A stretch of DNA of 5,852 nucleotides from an uncultured Eubacteriales bacterium (lineage in GTDB: Bacteria; Bacillota; Clostridia; UMGS1840): the NCBI GenBank assembly GCA_900555525.1, contig USLP01000095.1, positions 1 to 5,852 on the forward strand, given 5' to 3'. The translations under genes were made by a program, and so were the position numbers. The notes beneath the pieces were generated by a model. It was not told the origin of the DNA. It worked only from the letters and a program-made list of their open reading frames with translations, and ran no database searches. Shown one piece after another: positions 1 through 5,852 of the stretch (position 1 is its first letter; each line of letters opens with the position of its first letter).

Positions 1-459
1 TGGAACAGCATAAAAGAATACAACTTTGATATTAAGCCAAACGAAAAACCGCTTATTGAAAACAATCTTGAAAACGCAACGCTGTATTTTTCCGATAAGC
101 TTGAAAAAGGCTGGTATAAAAGCGCATGGTTAAGAGGTAAAATCCATGAAAATTATATATATTCATGCACACCCGGAAGCGAAATAACCGTTGATTTCTA
201 CGGCAGTGTATTCGGTATATACTGTACCACGGAAAAAACATCGGGAAATATTGCTTACAGTATTGACGGCGGCGAATGGAAGGAACGTCCCACATGGGAT
301 AAGTACGCTATAGATTTTGACAGACTTCATTATTATACATTAGAAGAAAATCTCCCGAATAAAGAACATTCCGTAACTATCAGAGTTTCTGACAAAAAGG
401 AAGAGCAATCCGAGGGATATTACTTAAGAATAATAGCCTTTTTGGTTGAAAAACCATAA
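1..459 (+). CDS. SGNH/GDSL-hydrolase-like protein, C-terminal part (5' truncated)
   Basis: The reading frame is open from the first base and ends at TAA (457-459), giving 152 visible residues. None of them is Met, so the start lies upstream of the window. The visible part reads as a beta-rich domain: a Gly-Trp near residue 37, a strand block with EITVDFYGSVFGIYC, then YSIDGGEW, a Tyr/His-rich stretch (DRLHYYTLEENL) and EHSVTIRVS. From memory this order (G-W, F-G-x-x-x-G-I, SIDGG, LHYY, EHxxxIRxS) resembles the C-terminal beta-sandwich after the catalytic domain in SGNH/GDSL hydrolases of Clostridia and related bacteria, which are thought to deacylate or deacetylate carbohydrates. The catalytic Ser and GDS block would lie outside the window, so activity cannot be judged. 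No signal peptide can be assessed. It could instead be another carbohydrate-binding jelly roll. It lies 14 bases before the RpiR-type regulator, so the two are probably co-transcribed. Confidence 0.6.
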   Translation, partial: WNSIKEYNFDIKPNEKPLIENNLENATLYFSDKLEKGWYKSAWLRGKIHENYIYSCTPGSEITVDFYGSVFGIYCTTEKTSGNIAYSIDGGEWKERPTWDKYAIDFDRLHYYTLEENLPNKEHSVTIRVSDKKEEQSEGYYLRIIAFLVEKP

Positions 460-465
460 GAAAGG
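437..465 (+). promoter_or_regulatory. Possible hairpin covering the ribosome binding site of the RpiR-type gene
   Basis: CCTTT (437-441) can pair with AAAGG (461-465), and TGGTT (443-447) with AACCA (452-456) around a GAAA loop. That gives two 5-bp helices separated by a 1x4 internal loop. AAAGG is part of the only good Shine-Dalgarno for the start at 474, so the fold would hide it. Ribosomes finishing the upstream gene (stop at 457-459) would open the stem, which would couple the two genes. The stem is short and this is a weak call. Confidence 0.25.
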
Positions 466-473
466 GATGAAAA

Positions 474-1343
474 TTGTTGAAAGACAATGTATTTGAAAGA
501 ATTAACAAAAACTATGATTCTTTCAGCAAAAGTCAGAGAATAATAGCCGATTATGTATTGAAAAATTATTCCGCTGTGTCCAATATGACGGCGGCAAAGC
601 TTGCCGATACAGTTAAGGTTTCTGAATCTACAATCGTACGTTTTGCAACCGAACTCGGCTACGGCGGATATCCCGAATTTATAGGCGAGCTTATGGAATA
701 CATCAGAAGCGAATCAACGCTTATAAAACGTATGGAATCGCTTTCAAATGCAATGGAAAATAACGATGTACTCACAACCGTTATGAATTCCGATATGGAC
801 AACCTTAAGCTTACAATGCAAAAAATAAACCGCGACGAACTAGATGATGCCTGCGAAGCGGTTTTAAATGCCGAAAAAATATATATACTCGGTGTCAGGA
901 GTTCTTCTTGTCTCGCAACTTTTGCAGGCTTTTACTTTAATTTGCTTTTCGATAACGTCCATCTCGTTCATGCAAATTCCGTTTCGGATATGTTTGAACA
1001 GATAATGCGTTCAGACGAAAAAACGGTTGTTTTGGGGATAAGCTTTCCGAGATATTCAAGACGTACCGTTAAAGCTATGCAGATTGCCAAAAGCAAGGGC
1101 GCAAAGCTTATTGCTCTTACAGACAGCGTTAAGTCGCCGATTGCGGCGGAAGCCGATTATCTTTTGACAGCAAAAAACGAAATGGTTTCATTTGTGGATT
1201 CATTGGTAGCTCCGTTTTCCGTGCTTAATGCTTTTATAGTAAAGCTTGTTTTGAAAAAGCAGAACGAAGTTGTTCATACTTTTGAGGAGCTTGAAAATAT
1301 CTGGGAGGAATACGAGGTATATAATAAATACGGTAAAATATGA
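474..1343 (+). CDS. MurR/RpiR family transcriptional regulator (HTH + SIS domain)
   Basis: Cytoplasmic DNA-binding regulator of 289 residues, a normal length for the family. The N-terminal HTH_6 domain spans about residues 1-77. Its helix-turn-helix is near 38-61 (TAAKLADTVKVSESTIVRFA) and is followed by LGYGGYPEF, a typical RpiR signature. A SIS domain follows at about 125-255, with a phosphosugar-binding-type loop GVRSSS (140-145), GISFPRYSRRT (188-198) and ALTDS (214-218). Family members bind phosphorylated sugars or amino sugars and control sugar or cell-wall-sugar genes; the ligand here cannot be read from sequence. The start is TTG at 474, served by AAAGGG (461-466); a second TTG at 477 is possible and would remove one residue. 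Its position 14 bases after a probable carbohydrate esterase suggests that gene as a target, which is inference. Its stop overlaps the next start in ATGA. Confidence 0.93.
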   Translation: MLKDNVFERINKNYDSFSKSQRIIADYVLKNYSAVSNMTAAKLADTVKVSESTIVRFATELGYGGYPEFIGELMEYIRSESTLIKRMESLSNAMENNDVLTTVMNSDMDNLKLTMQKINRDELDDACEAVLNAEKIYILGVRSSSCLATFAGFYFNLLFDNVHLVHANSVSDMFEQIMRSDEKTVVLGISFPRYSRRTVKAMQIAKSKGAKLIALTDSVKSPIAAEADYLLTAKNEMVSFVDSLVAPFSVLNAFIVKLVLKKQNEVVHTFEELENIWEEYEVYNKYGKI

Positions 1344-2557
1344 GTAAAAAAGTTATTGTTATAGGCGGTGGACCCGCAGGGGTTATGTGTGCCGCAGAAT
1401 CCGCAAAACGCGGAAATGAAACAGTTCTTTTGGAAAAGAACAATGACATTTTAAAAAAACTGCTCATAACAGGAAAGGGCAGATGTAATATAACGAATGC
1501 GTCGGATATATCGGACTTTTTCGATAATATCCCCGTAAATAAAGAATTTATGTACAGTGCGCTCTATACTTTTACAAACAGCGATATTATCGCTCTTTTG
1601 GAGAATGAGGGCATAAAAACAAAGACCGAACGTGGAAACAGAGTTTTTCCGATTTCGGATAAAGCGTCAGATGTTGCTAAAGGCTTAAAGCAATACTTGA
1701 AAAAATCGGGCGCACATTTAAAAACTAACGCTCTGATTTCAAAAATCGAACATATAGCGGAGAATTTTCGCATATTCTTAAAGAGCGGCGAAATTTTAAC
1801 TGCTGACAGCGTATGTATCGCTACAGGCGGTCTTTCGTATCCGCTTACAGGTTCTACGGGAGACGGTTACAAATTTGCAGAAAGCTTGGGACATACACTA
1901 ATCACCCCCAAGGCAGGACTTGTTCCGATTGAAATAAAAGAGGATTTTTGTTCCCGTATCACGGGATTATCGCTCCGAAATATTTCTTTGAAGCTTAAAA
2001 CTGACGGAAAAACCGTTTTTGAAGATTTCGGGGAAATGATGTTTACGCCATATGGCGTAACGGGACCTGTTGTAATTTCCGCAAGTTCACATTTACAAGA
2101 GGGCAAAGAAAGTGAAATAATACTCGATTTGAAGCCTGCTTTGTCGGAAAAACAACTCGACGAACGCATTTTGAGGGATTTTGGCGAATTTTTGAATAAA
2201 GATTTTTCAAATTCTTTAAATAAACTCTTGCCAAAAAGCATAATTTCTGTTATAATAAAGTTATCGGGTATACCGCCGCACAAAAAATGCAACTCAATTA
2301 CAAAAGAGGAGCGGCACAGACTTGTCGGTATTTTAAAGGGACTTTCATTGACTGTTAAAGTTAAACGACCGATAAAAGAAGCTATTGTTACGTCGGGCGG
2401 AATAAATGTAAAAGAAATAAATCCATCCACAATGGAATCAAAGCTTGTAAAAAATCTGTATTTCGCAGGCGAAATAATAGATGTTGACGCCTATACGGGC
2501 GGATATAATCTGCAAATAGCATATTCAACAGGCTGTCTTGCAGGAAGGAACATATAA
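1340..2557 (+). CDS. HI0933/YhiN/BaiN-like NAD(P)/FAD-dependent oxidoreductase
   Basis: Flavoprotein of 405 residues, the usual length for the HI0933-like family. A Rossmann dinucleotide-binding fold opens the protein: GGGPAG at 9-14, with an acidic residue (Glu32) at the end of the second strand to hold the FAD ribose. The family signature ITGKGRCNITN is at 43-53, ATGGLSYPLTGSTGDGY at 161-177 and FTPYGVTGP at 235-243. The C-terminal FAD-closing block, with FAGEIIDVDAYTGGYN, is at about 375-390 and runs into LQIAYSTG. The family is widespread, and the physiological substrate of most members is unknown. BaiN of bile-acid-converting clostridia is a relative, but homology alone does not support a bile-acid role here. 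The start is the ATG in an ATGA overlap with the regulator stop. Only weak Shine-Dalgarno sequence lies just upstream, which favours translational coupling. The gene contains a candidate promoter and a perfect palindrome, listed separately. Confidence 0.9.
   Translation: MSKKVIVIGGGPAGVMCAAESAKRGNETVLLEKNNDILKKLLITGKGRCNITNASDISDFFDNIPVNKEFMYSALYTFTNSDIIALLENEGIKTKTERGNRVFPISDKASDVAKGLKQYLKKSGAHLKTNALISKIEHIAENFRIFLKSGEILTADSVCIATGGLSYPLTGSTGDGYKFAESLGHTLITPKAGLVPIEIKEDFCSRITGLSLRNISLKLKTDGKTVFEDFGEMMFTPYGVTGPVVISASSHLQEGKESEIILDLKPALSEKQLDERILRDFGEFLNKDFSNSLNKLLPKSIISVIIKLSGIPPHKKCNSITKEERHRLVGILKGLSLTVKVKRPIKEAIVTSGGINVKEINPSTMESKLVKNLYFAGEIIDVDAYTGGYNLQIAYSTGCLAGRNI
2043..2060. repeat. Perfect 18-bp palindrome inside the flavoprotein gene
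   Basis: TTACGCCATATGGCGTAA equals its own reverse complement, centred between 2051 and 2052; the next flanking pair does not match. It encodes part of the FTPYGVTGP motif of the flavoprotein. It has the form of a dimeric regulator operator, but no binding protein can be assigned and there is no second copy that I noticed in the window. Confidence 0.5.
2228..2256 (+). promoter_or_regulatory. Candidate SigA promoter inside the flavoprotein gene, facing cmk
   Basis: TTGCCA at 2228-2233 matches the -35 consensus at five of six bases. After a spacer of exactly 17 bases comes a perfect -10 TATAAT at 2251-2256, preceded by TG at 2248-2249, which makes an extended -10. Transcription would start near 2263, about 300 bases before the cmk ATG, and could supply cmk, plsC and ispH/S1 independently of the upstream regulator. 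It lies in coding sequence, so chance in AT-rich DNA cannot be excluded. Confidence 0.5.
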
Positions 2558-2559
2558 AC

Positions 2560-3228
2560 ATGAAAAAAATTATCGTTGCAATTGACGGACCTGCCGGAGC
2601 AGGCAAAAGCACGCTTTCGTCAATGCTTTCAAAAAAACTTAATCTTACTCATATAGATACGGGCGCTATGTACCGTGCCTGCGCTTTAATGGCGCTCGAA
2701 ACGGGGGTTGATGTAAGAAACGAAACGCCCGCGCTCCATAAAATGTTTGAAGATTTTGACTTGAAGCTTATAAACGATAACGGCGAAAACCGTATTGTTT
2801 TAAATGATGTCGATATAACAAGAGAAATACGCGAACCGCATATTTCAATCGGTGCTTCTCATATTTCCGCAATACCTTATGTCAGAGATAAAATGGTTGC
2901 ATTACAGCGTAAAATAGCAGAAACGCAATCGGTTCTCATGGATGGCAGGGATATAGGAACAAATGTTTTTCCGAATGCCGACTTTAAGATTTTTTTGACA
3001 GCCGATATTGAAAAGCGTGCCGAGCGAAGATATAAAGAGCTTATAGAAAAAGGTGAAAAAACCGATTTTGAATCCGTTCTTTCCGATATGAAAAAACGTG
3101 ATGAAAATGACTCGAAAAGAGCCTACGCACCTTTGAAAAAGGCAGATGACGCAGTTGTTATCGATACAACAGACCTTAATATAGATGAAGCCTTGGAAAT
3201 AATGCTTTCCGCAGTAAAAGGTGATTGA
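2560..3228 (+). CDS. cmk: (d)CMP kinase (cytidylate kinase)
   Basis: Cytoplasmic enzyme that phosphorylates CMP and dCMP with ATP to CDP and dCDP, in pyrimidine salvage and in recycling CMP from RNA turnover and phospholipid synthesis. The 222 residues match the usual short bacterial form. The P-loop GPAGAGKST is at 10-18, followed by DTGAMYRA (33-40). The CMP-binding insert contains ITREIREPHI (about 86-95). MDGRDIGTNVFP is at 127-138, the basic lid-type helix EKRAERRYKE at 151-160, and the C-terminal block RDENDSKRAYAPL at 180-192 runs to VIDTTDL. Nothing essential appears to be missing. The ATG at 2560 has a strong Shine-Dalgarno, AGGAAGGA (2542-2549), inside the end of the flavoprotein gene, whose stop is only 2 bases away. 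cmk next to an acyltransferase and S1 protein is a common Firmicutes arrangement. Confidence 0.97.
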   Translation: MKKIIVAIDGPAGAGKSTLSSMLSKKLNLTHIDTGAMYRACALMALETGVDVRNETPALHKMFEDFDLKLINDNGENRIVLNDVDITREIREPHISIGASHISAIPYVRDKMVALQRKIAETQSVLMDGRDIGTNVFPNADFKIFLTADIEKRAERRYKELIEKGEKTDFESVLSDMKKRDENDSKRAYAPLKKADDAVVIDTTDLNIDEALEIMLSAVKGD

Positions 3229-3229
3229 T

Positions 3230-3805
3230 ATGCTTTATTCATTTTTTAAAAATATACTTTTCTTTGTATATCATATCATTTTCCGTATTGATGTACAGGG
3301 CAGAGAAAACGTTCCGAACAGCGGCGCAGTTATTTTGTGCAGTAATCATAGGAGCAACAACGACGCAATAATTCTTGCGATAAGCCAGAAAAGAAAATTA
3401 AGCTTTATGGCAAAGGACAGCCTTTTTAAAGTTCCGATTTTGGGATTTTTCTTAAAAAAAGTAGGAACATTTCCCGTAAAAAGAGGAAGCGGCGATATAT
3501 CCGCCGTAAAAAAGGCAATTGAAATTCTCAATGAAGATAACGTGCTTTCGATTTTTCCCGAAGGCACAAGGAATAAAACCCATGACGATTTGCTTGAATT
3601 TAAAACAGGCGCCGTTTTTATTGCGTATAAGGCAAATGCCGCAATAGTGCCGTGCGCCATAAAGGGCAGATACATACCTTTTTCTAAAATAAAGGTTAGA
3701 TTCGGTTCACCGTTTTATGTAGATACGTCTGAGCGCAAGCCCGATGTTCACGGTGAAACCGAAAAACTAAAAAATGCGGTTGAAAAGCTGTATTTGGAAG
3801 GTTAG
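3230..3805 (+). CDS. plsC: 1-acyl-sn-glycerol-3-phosphate acyltransferase (PlsC family)
   Basis: Membrane-associated enzyme expected to acylate lysophosphatidic acid at sn-2 to give phosphatidic acid, the precursor of membrane phospholipids. It has 191 residues from the chosen start, at the short end of the family. An N-terminal hydrophobic segment (about 4-19) probably anchors it to the inner face of the membrane. The catalytic HX4D motif is NHRSNND (His40, Asp45). FPVKR (81-85) is the second block, FPEGTRNK (109-116) the substrate-binding block, and IVPCAIKG (139-146) the fourth. The ATG at 3230 is preferred because AAAGGTGA (3218-3225) sits at good spacing before it. An in-frame GTG at 3221 would add three residues and overlap cmk by 8 bases. 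Only one base separates the preferred start from the cmk stop, so translation is probably coupled. Acyl donor and exact acceptor cannot be told from sequence. Confidence 0.92.
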   Translation: MLYSFFKNILFFVYHIIFRIDVQGRENVPNSGAVILCSNHRSNNDAIILAISQKRKLSFMAKDSLFKVPILGFFLKKVGTFPVKRGSGDISAVKKAIEILNEDNVLSIFPEGTRNKTHDDLLEFKTGAVFIAYKANAAIVPCAIKGRYIPFSKIKVRFGSPFYVDTSERKPDVHGETEKLKNAVEKLYLEG

Positions 3806-3809
3806 GGAA

Positions 3810-5819
3810 ATGATATATCTTGCAAAATCGGCAGGCTTCTGCTTCGGTGTACGCCGTGCTGTGGAGGGCGCCTATAAGGTTTCGGGAAAAAAACCGTATC
3901 TTTTGGGCGAACTGATTCATAACGACAGCGTTATGAACAACCTTACAAAAATGGGAGCCAAAGCTGTTTTTAGTGCAGATGAAGTTCCTGACGGTGCGCT
4001 TTGTATAATAAGAGCGCACGGTGAGAAAAAATCGGTTACGGATAATCTTAAAAAAAGAAATGTTCAGCTTTTGGATTATACGTGTCCGTTTGTAAAAAAA
4101 ATTCATAGTATTGTGCAAAAATGCTACGATATAACCGATAAAACGATTATATTCGGAAAAAAAGAGCATCCCGAAGTGCTTGGGATTGCAAGCTTCAGTA
4201 AAAACCCCGTTATTTCATCGGATTTCGATGAAATAGCAGACAGCATAGATAAAAATGAACGCATAACGCTTGTTTCGCAGACAACAATGGAAAAAAATTC
4301 ATTTGTAAAGTTTGCGGAAAACCTAAAAAGTATATGCGATAACGTTACGGTTTTCGATACTGTTTGCTCCGCTACAAAGGAGCGTCAAAGCGAAGCCGTA
4401 AGAATTGCCGAAAAATCGGATTTTATGATTGTTATCGGCGGCAAAAAAAGCTCTAATACAAAGGAGCTTTATCTCAAATGTAAGTCTGTCTGTGAGAATA
4501 CGATTTTAATAGAAAATGCAGACGAACTTTTTGAGCATTTTAAAATTTTTTCACCGCTTGACGTATGCGGTAAATCAAAATTGTTAAAAAATATATTATA
4601 TACAAATTTCAAAGGCATAGGTGTTACCGCGGGCGCTTCGACGCCAAAAGGTATCATCGAGGAGGTAATTACAGTTATGACAGAAGAAAGAATTTCCACA
4701 AGTGAGTTTGAAAAAGAACTCGAAAACTATTTGGTAAGTCCTGTTCACACAGGAAGAGTAGTAACGGGAACGGTTGAACAGATAACCGAAACAGAGGTTA
4801 GAATCAATATCCCCGGTTACAAGGGTGTAGGTATTATTCCGCTTGACGAGCTTACGGACGACAACTCCAAAAAGCCCGCTGACCTTGTAAATATTGGTGA
4901 TGAAATAACAGCTAAGGTTATTAAGCCCAACGATCTCGAAGGCTATTGCATGCTCTCCAAAAAGAGTGTTGACTCTTTGGTGAATATGGAAAAAATTAAA
5001 GAGGCATTTGAAAACGGAGAAATCGTTTCCGGTAAAGTTGTCTCGCAGGTTAGAGGAGGTTTGCTCGTTTCTGTAAACAGCGTAAGAGTATTTGTACCTG
5101 CGCCTTTGGCTTCATTAAGATTTTTACAGGATTTATCCGTTTTGGTAAATCAGGACGTTAAACTTAAGATAGTTGACTTTGACGAAAGAAGAAACAGAGC
5201 AAAAGGCTCTATCAAAGCTGTTTTGGAAGAGGAACAGAAGAAACTCAGCGATGAGTTTTGGGCTAATGCGGAAGTTGGCAAAAAATATACGGGCAAGGTT
5301 AAATCACTCACATCTTTCGGTGCGTTTGTTGACCTTGGCGGTGTAGACGGTCTTGTTCACATCACAGAGCTTTCATGGGCAAGAATCAAGCATCCTTCCG
5401 AAGTTGTAAAAGAAGGCGATACTGTTGAAGTTTATATCAAATCAATCGACCCTGAAAAGAAGAAAATCTCTTTGGGATACAAGAAAGATATTGATAATCC
5501 CTGGCTTATATTCACAAGCAAATACGGTATCAACGAAAGCGTTGAATGTAAAATAGTAAGAATCGTACCTTTTGGTGCTTTTGCTGAAATCATTCCCGGC
5601 GTTGACGGTCTTATCCATATTTCGCAAATTGCAAACAAACATGTTGCAAAACCTGAAGACGAACTTTCAATCGGTCAGGTTGTTACAGCTAAGATTATCG
5701 ATGTTGATGACGAAAACAAAAAGGTTAGCCTCAGCATAAGAGAACTTTTGGAGCCTGAAATTATGACAGATGAAGCCTCGAAAGAGCTCCAGACAGAAGA
5801 AAACGGTTCTGAAGAATAA
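3810..5819 (+). CDS. ispH: Bifunctional IspH (HMBPP reductase) / S1 RNA-binding protein fusion
   Basis: A 669-residue fusion. Residues 1 to about 289 are IspH, the last enzyme of the MEP pathway, which uses a [4Fe-4S] cluster to reduce HMBPP to IPP and DMAPP. The three cluster cysteines are Cys11 (AGFCFGV), Cys92 (DYTCPF) and Cys186 (DTVCSAT). The substrate histidines are His37, His70 and His120 with Glu122, and QTT (157-159), SSNT (214-217) and AGASTP (274-279) are in place. A stretch at about 243-268 seems longer than usual. Residues about 314-645 hold four S1 domains (roughly 314-385, 402-475, 489-558 and 573-645). The third and fourth carry the classic GAFVDLGGVDGLVHI-type core. An acidic tail follows. 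The fusion is known in Clostridia; the S1 part probably aids translation or binds RNA. The ATG at 3810 is chosen because IspH begins just before the first cysteine and GGAAGG (3796-3801) precedes it. An earlier ATG at 3774 would overlap plsC. The first start is 4 bases after the plsC stop. Confidence 0.95.
   Translation: MIYLAKSAGFCFGVRRAVEGAYKVSGKKPYLLGELIHNDSVMNNLTKMGAKAVFSADEVPDGALCIIRAHGEKKSVTDNLKKRNVQLLDYTCPFVKKIHSIVQKCYDITDKTIIFGKKEHPEVLGIASFSKNPVISSDFDEIADSIDKNERITLVSQTTMEKNSFVKFAENLKSICDNVTVFDTVCSATKERQSEAVRIAEKSDFMIVIGGKKSSNTKELYLKCKSVCENTILIENADELFEHFKIFSPLDVCGKSKLLKNILYTNFKGIGVTAGASTPKGIIEEVITVMTEERISTSEFEKELENYLVSPVHTGRVVTGTVEQITETEVRINIPGYKGVGIIPLDELTDDNSKKPADLVNIGDEITAKVIKPNDLEGYCMLSKKSVDSLVNMEKIKEAFENGEIVSGKVVSQVRGGLLVSVNSVRVFVPAPLASLRFLQDLSVLVNQDVKLKIVDFDERRNRAKGSIKAVLEEEQKKLSDEFWANAEVGKKYTGKVKSLTSFGAFVDLGGVDGLVHITELSWARIKHPSEVVKEGDTVEVYIKSIDPEKKKISLGYKKDIDNPWLIFTSKYGINESVECKIVRIVPFGAFAEIIPGVDGLIHISQIANKHVAKPEDELSIGQVVTAKIIDVDDENKKVSLSIRELLEPEIMTDEASKELQTEENGSEE
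4659..4679 (+). promoter_or_regulatory. Internal Shine-Dalgarno and in-frame ATG at the IspH/S1 boundary
   Basis: GAGGAGGT at 4659-4666 is followed 11 bases after GGAGG by ATG at 4677-4679, in the frame of the fusion (Met290). Initiation here would give a 380-residue protein holding all four S1 domains without IspH. GAGGAGGTA also encodes Glu-Glu-Val near the end of the IspH fold, where acidic residues are common, so part of the match may be forced by protein sequence. Use of the site is inferred, not shown. Confidence 0.45.
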
Positions 5820-5838
5820 TTAATATACGGCGAACGAA

Positions 5839-5852
5839 AGCGAAAAATCGCT
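5839..5852 (+). terminator. Possible start of a Rho-independent terminator, cut by the window edge
   Basis: AGCGA (5839-5843) and TCGCT (5848-5852) are reverse complements around an AAAA loop, beginning 19 bases after the ispH/S1 stop. The upstream bases (GCGAACGAA before the stem) could extend the stem if the sequence beyond the window is complementary. Any T-run would lie outside the window, so terminator function cannot be confirmed. Confidence 0.4.

Noticed and set aside
1867..2430. Long open frame on the minus strand opposite the flavoprotein gene (187 residues)
   Set aside because: It is fully antisense to a gene with strong family motifs, shows no recognisable domain, and is expected from codon bias on the coding strand.
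2484..2509. TTGACG followed by TATAAT just before cmk, resembling a promoter
   Set aside because: The spacer is only 14 bases and there is no extended -10. The bases encode the conserved DVDAYTGGYN block of the flavoprotein, which explains them.
3221..3229. GTG start for the acyltransferase
   Set aside because: The Shine-Dalgarno AAAGGTGA overlaps this GTG and is correctly placed for the ATG at 3230 instead. It remains a possible alternative of three extra residues.
3774..3809. Upstream ATG that would extend IspH by 12 residues
   Set aside because: It would overlap plsC by 32 bases and lacks a good ribosome binding site. IspH proteins begin only about ten residues before the first cluster cysteine, which fits the ATG at 3810.
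4004..4009. TATAAT inside ispH
   Set aside because: There is no recognisable -35 at 16-18 bases and no TG extension. The bases encode Cys-Ile-Ile of the IspH fold.
4443..4452. Run of seven A in ispH as a programmed frameshift site
   Set aside because: It encodes Lys-Lys of the GGKKSSNT motif, the frame continues with family motifs on both sides, and no stimulatory structure was seen. Shifting would only truncate the protein.
4558..4601. TTGACG/TTGTTA and TATA-rich DNA ahead of the S1 part, as a separate promoter
   Set aside because: No pair of boxes has acceptable spacing and a good -10; the best pair (TTGACG, 18 bases, TGTTAA) matches the -10 poorly. It looks like AT-rich coding sequence.

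Overview
This window looks like a chromosomal segment of a low-GC Gram-positive bacterium, most likely of class Clostridia (an Oscillospiraceae/Ruminococcaceae-type gut lineage is my guess). The evidence is AT-rich coding sequence, strong AGGAGG-type ribosome binding sites, a TTG start codon, and a final gene that fuses IspH (HMBPP reductase) to a four-domain S1 protein. That fusion is a known arrangement in Clostridia. No mobile element, CRISPR array, tRNA or rRNA was seen.

All six genes lie on the + strand with almost no space between them: the 3' end of an SGNH-hydrolase-like gene (1-459), a MurR/RpiR-family regulator (474-1343), an HI0933/YhiN/BaiN-like flavoprotein (1340-2557), cytidylate kinase cmk (2560-3228), a PlsC-type acyltransferase (3230-3805) and the ispH-S1 fusion (3810-5819). 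Junctions range from a 4-base overlap to a 14-base gap, so read-through transcription and translational coupling are likely. No stretch of 300 bases lacks a gene. A possible terminator stem begins in the last 14 bases and is cut by the window edge.

The last four genes are a housekeeping block: a flavoprotein of uncertain role, nucleotide salvage (CMP/dCMP phosphorylation), phosphatidic acid synthesis, and isoprenoid precursor synthesis joined to an RNA-binding S1 protein. The first two genes look like an accessory esterase and a sugar-phosphate-responsive regulator placed upstream. A well-formed promoter-like sequence inside the flavoprotein gene (2228-2256) could let cmk-plsC-ispH/S1 be transcribed separately.

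I found no clearly novel system. The most interesting points are a strong Shine-Dalgarno and in-frame ATG exactly at the IspH/S1 boundary, which could make a free S1 protein; an abrupt change in isoleucine codon use at the same boundary; the internal promoter; and a perfect 18-bp palindrome inside the flavoprotein gene.
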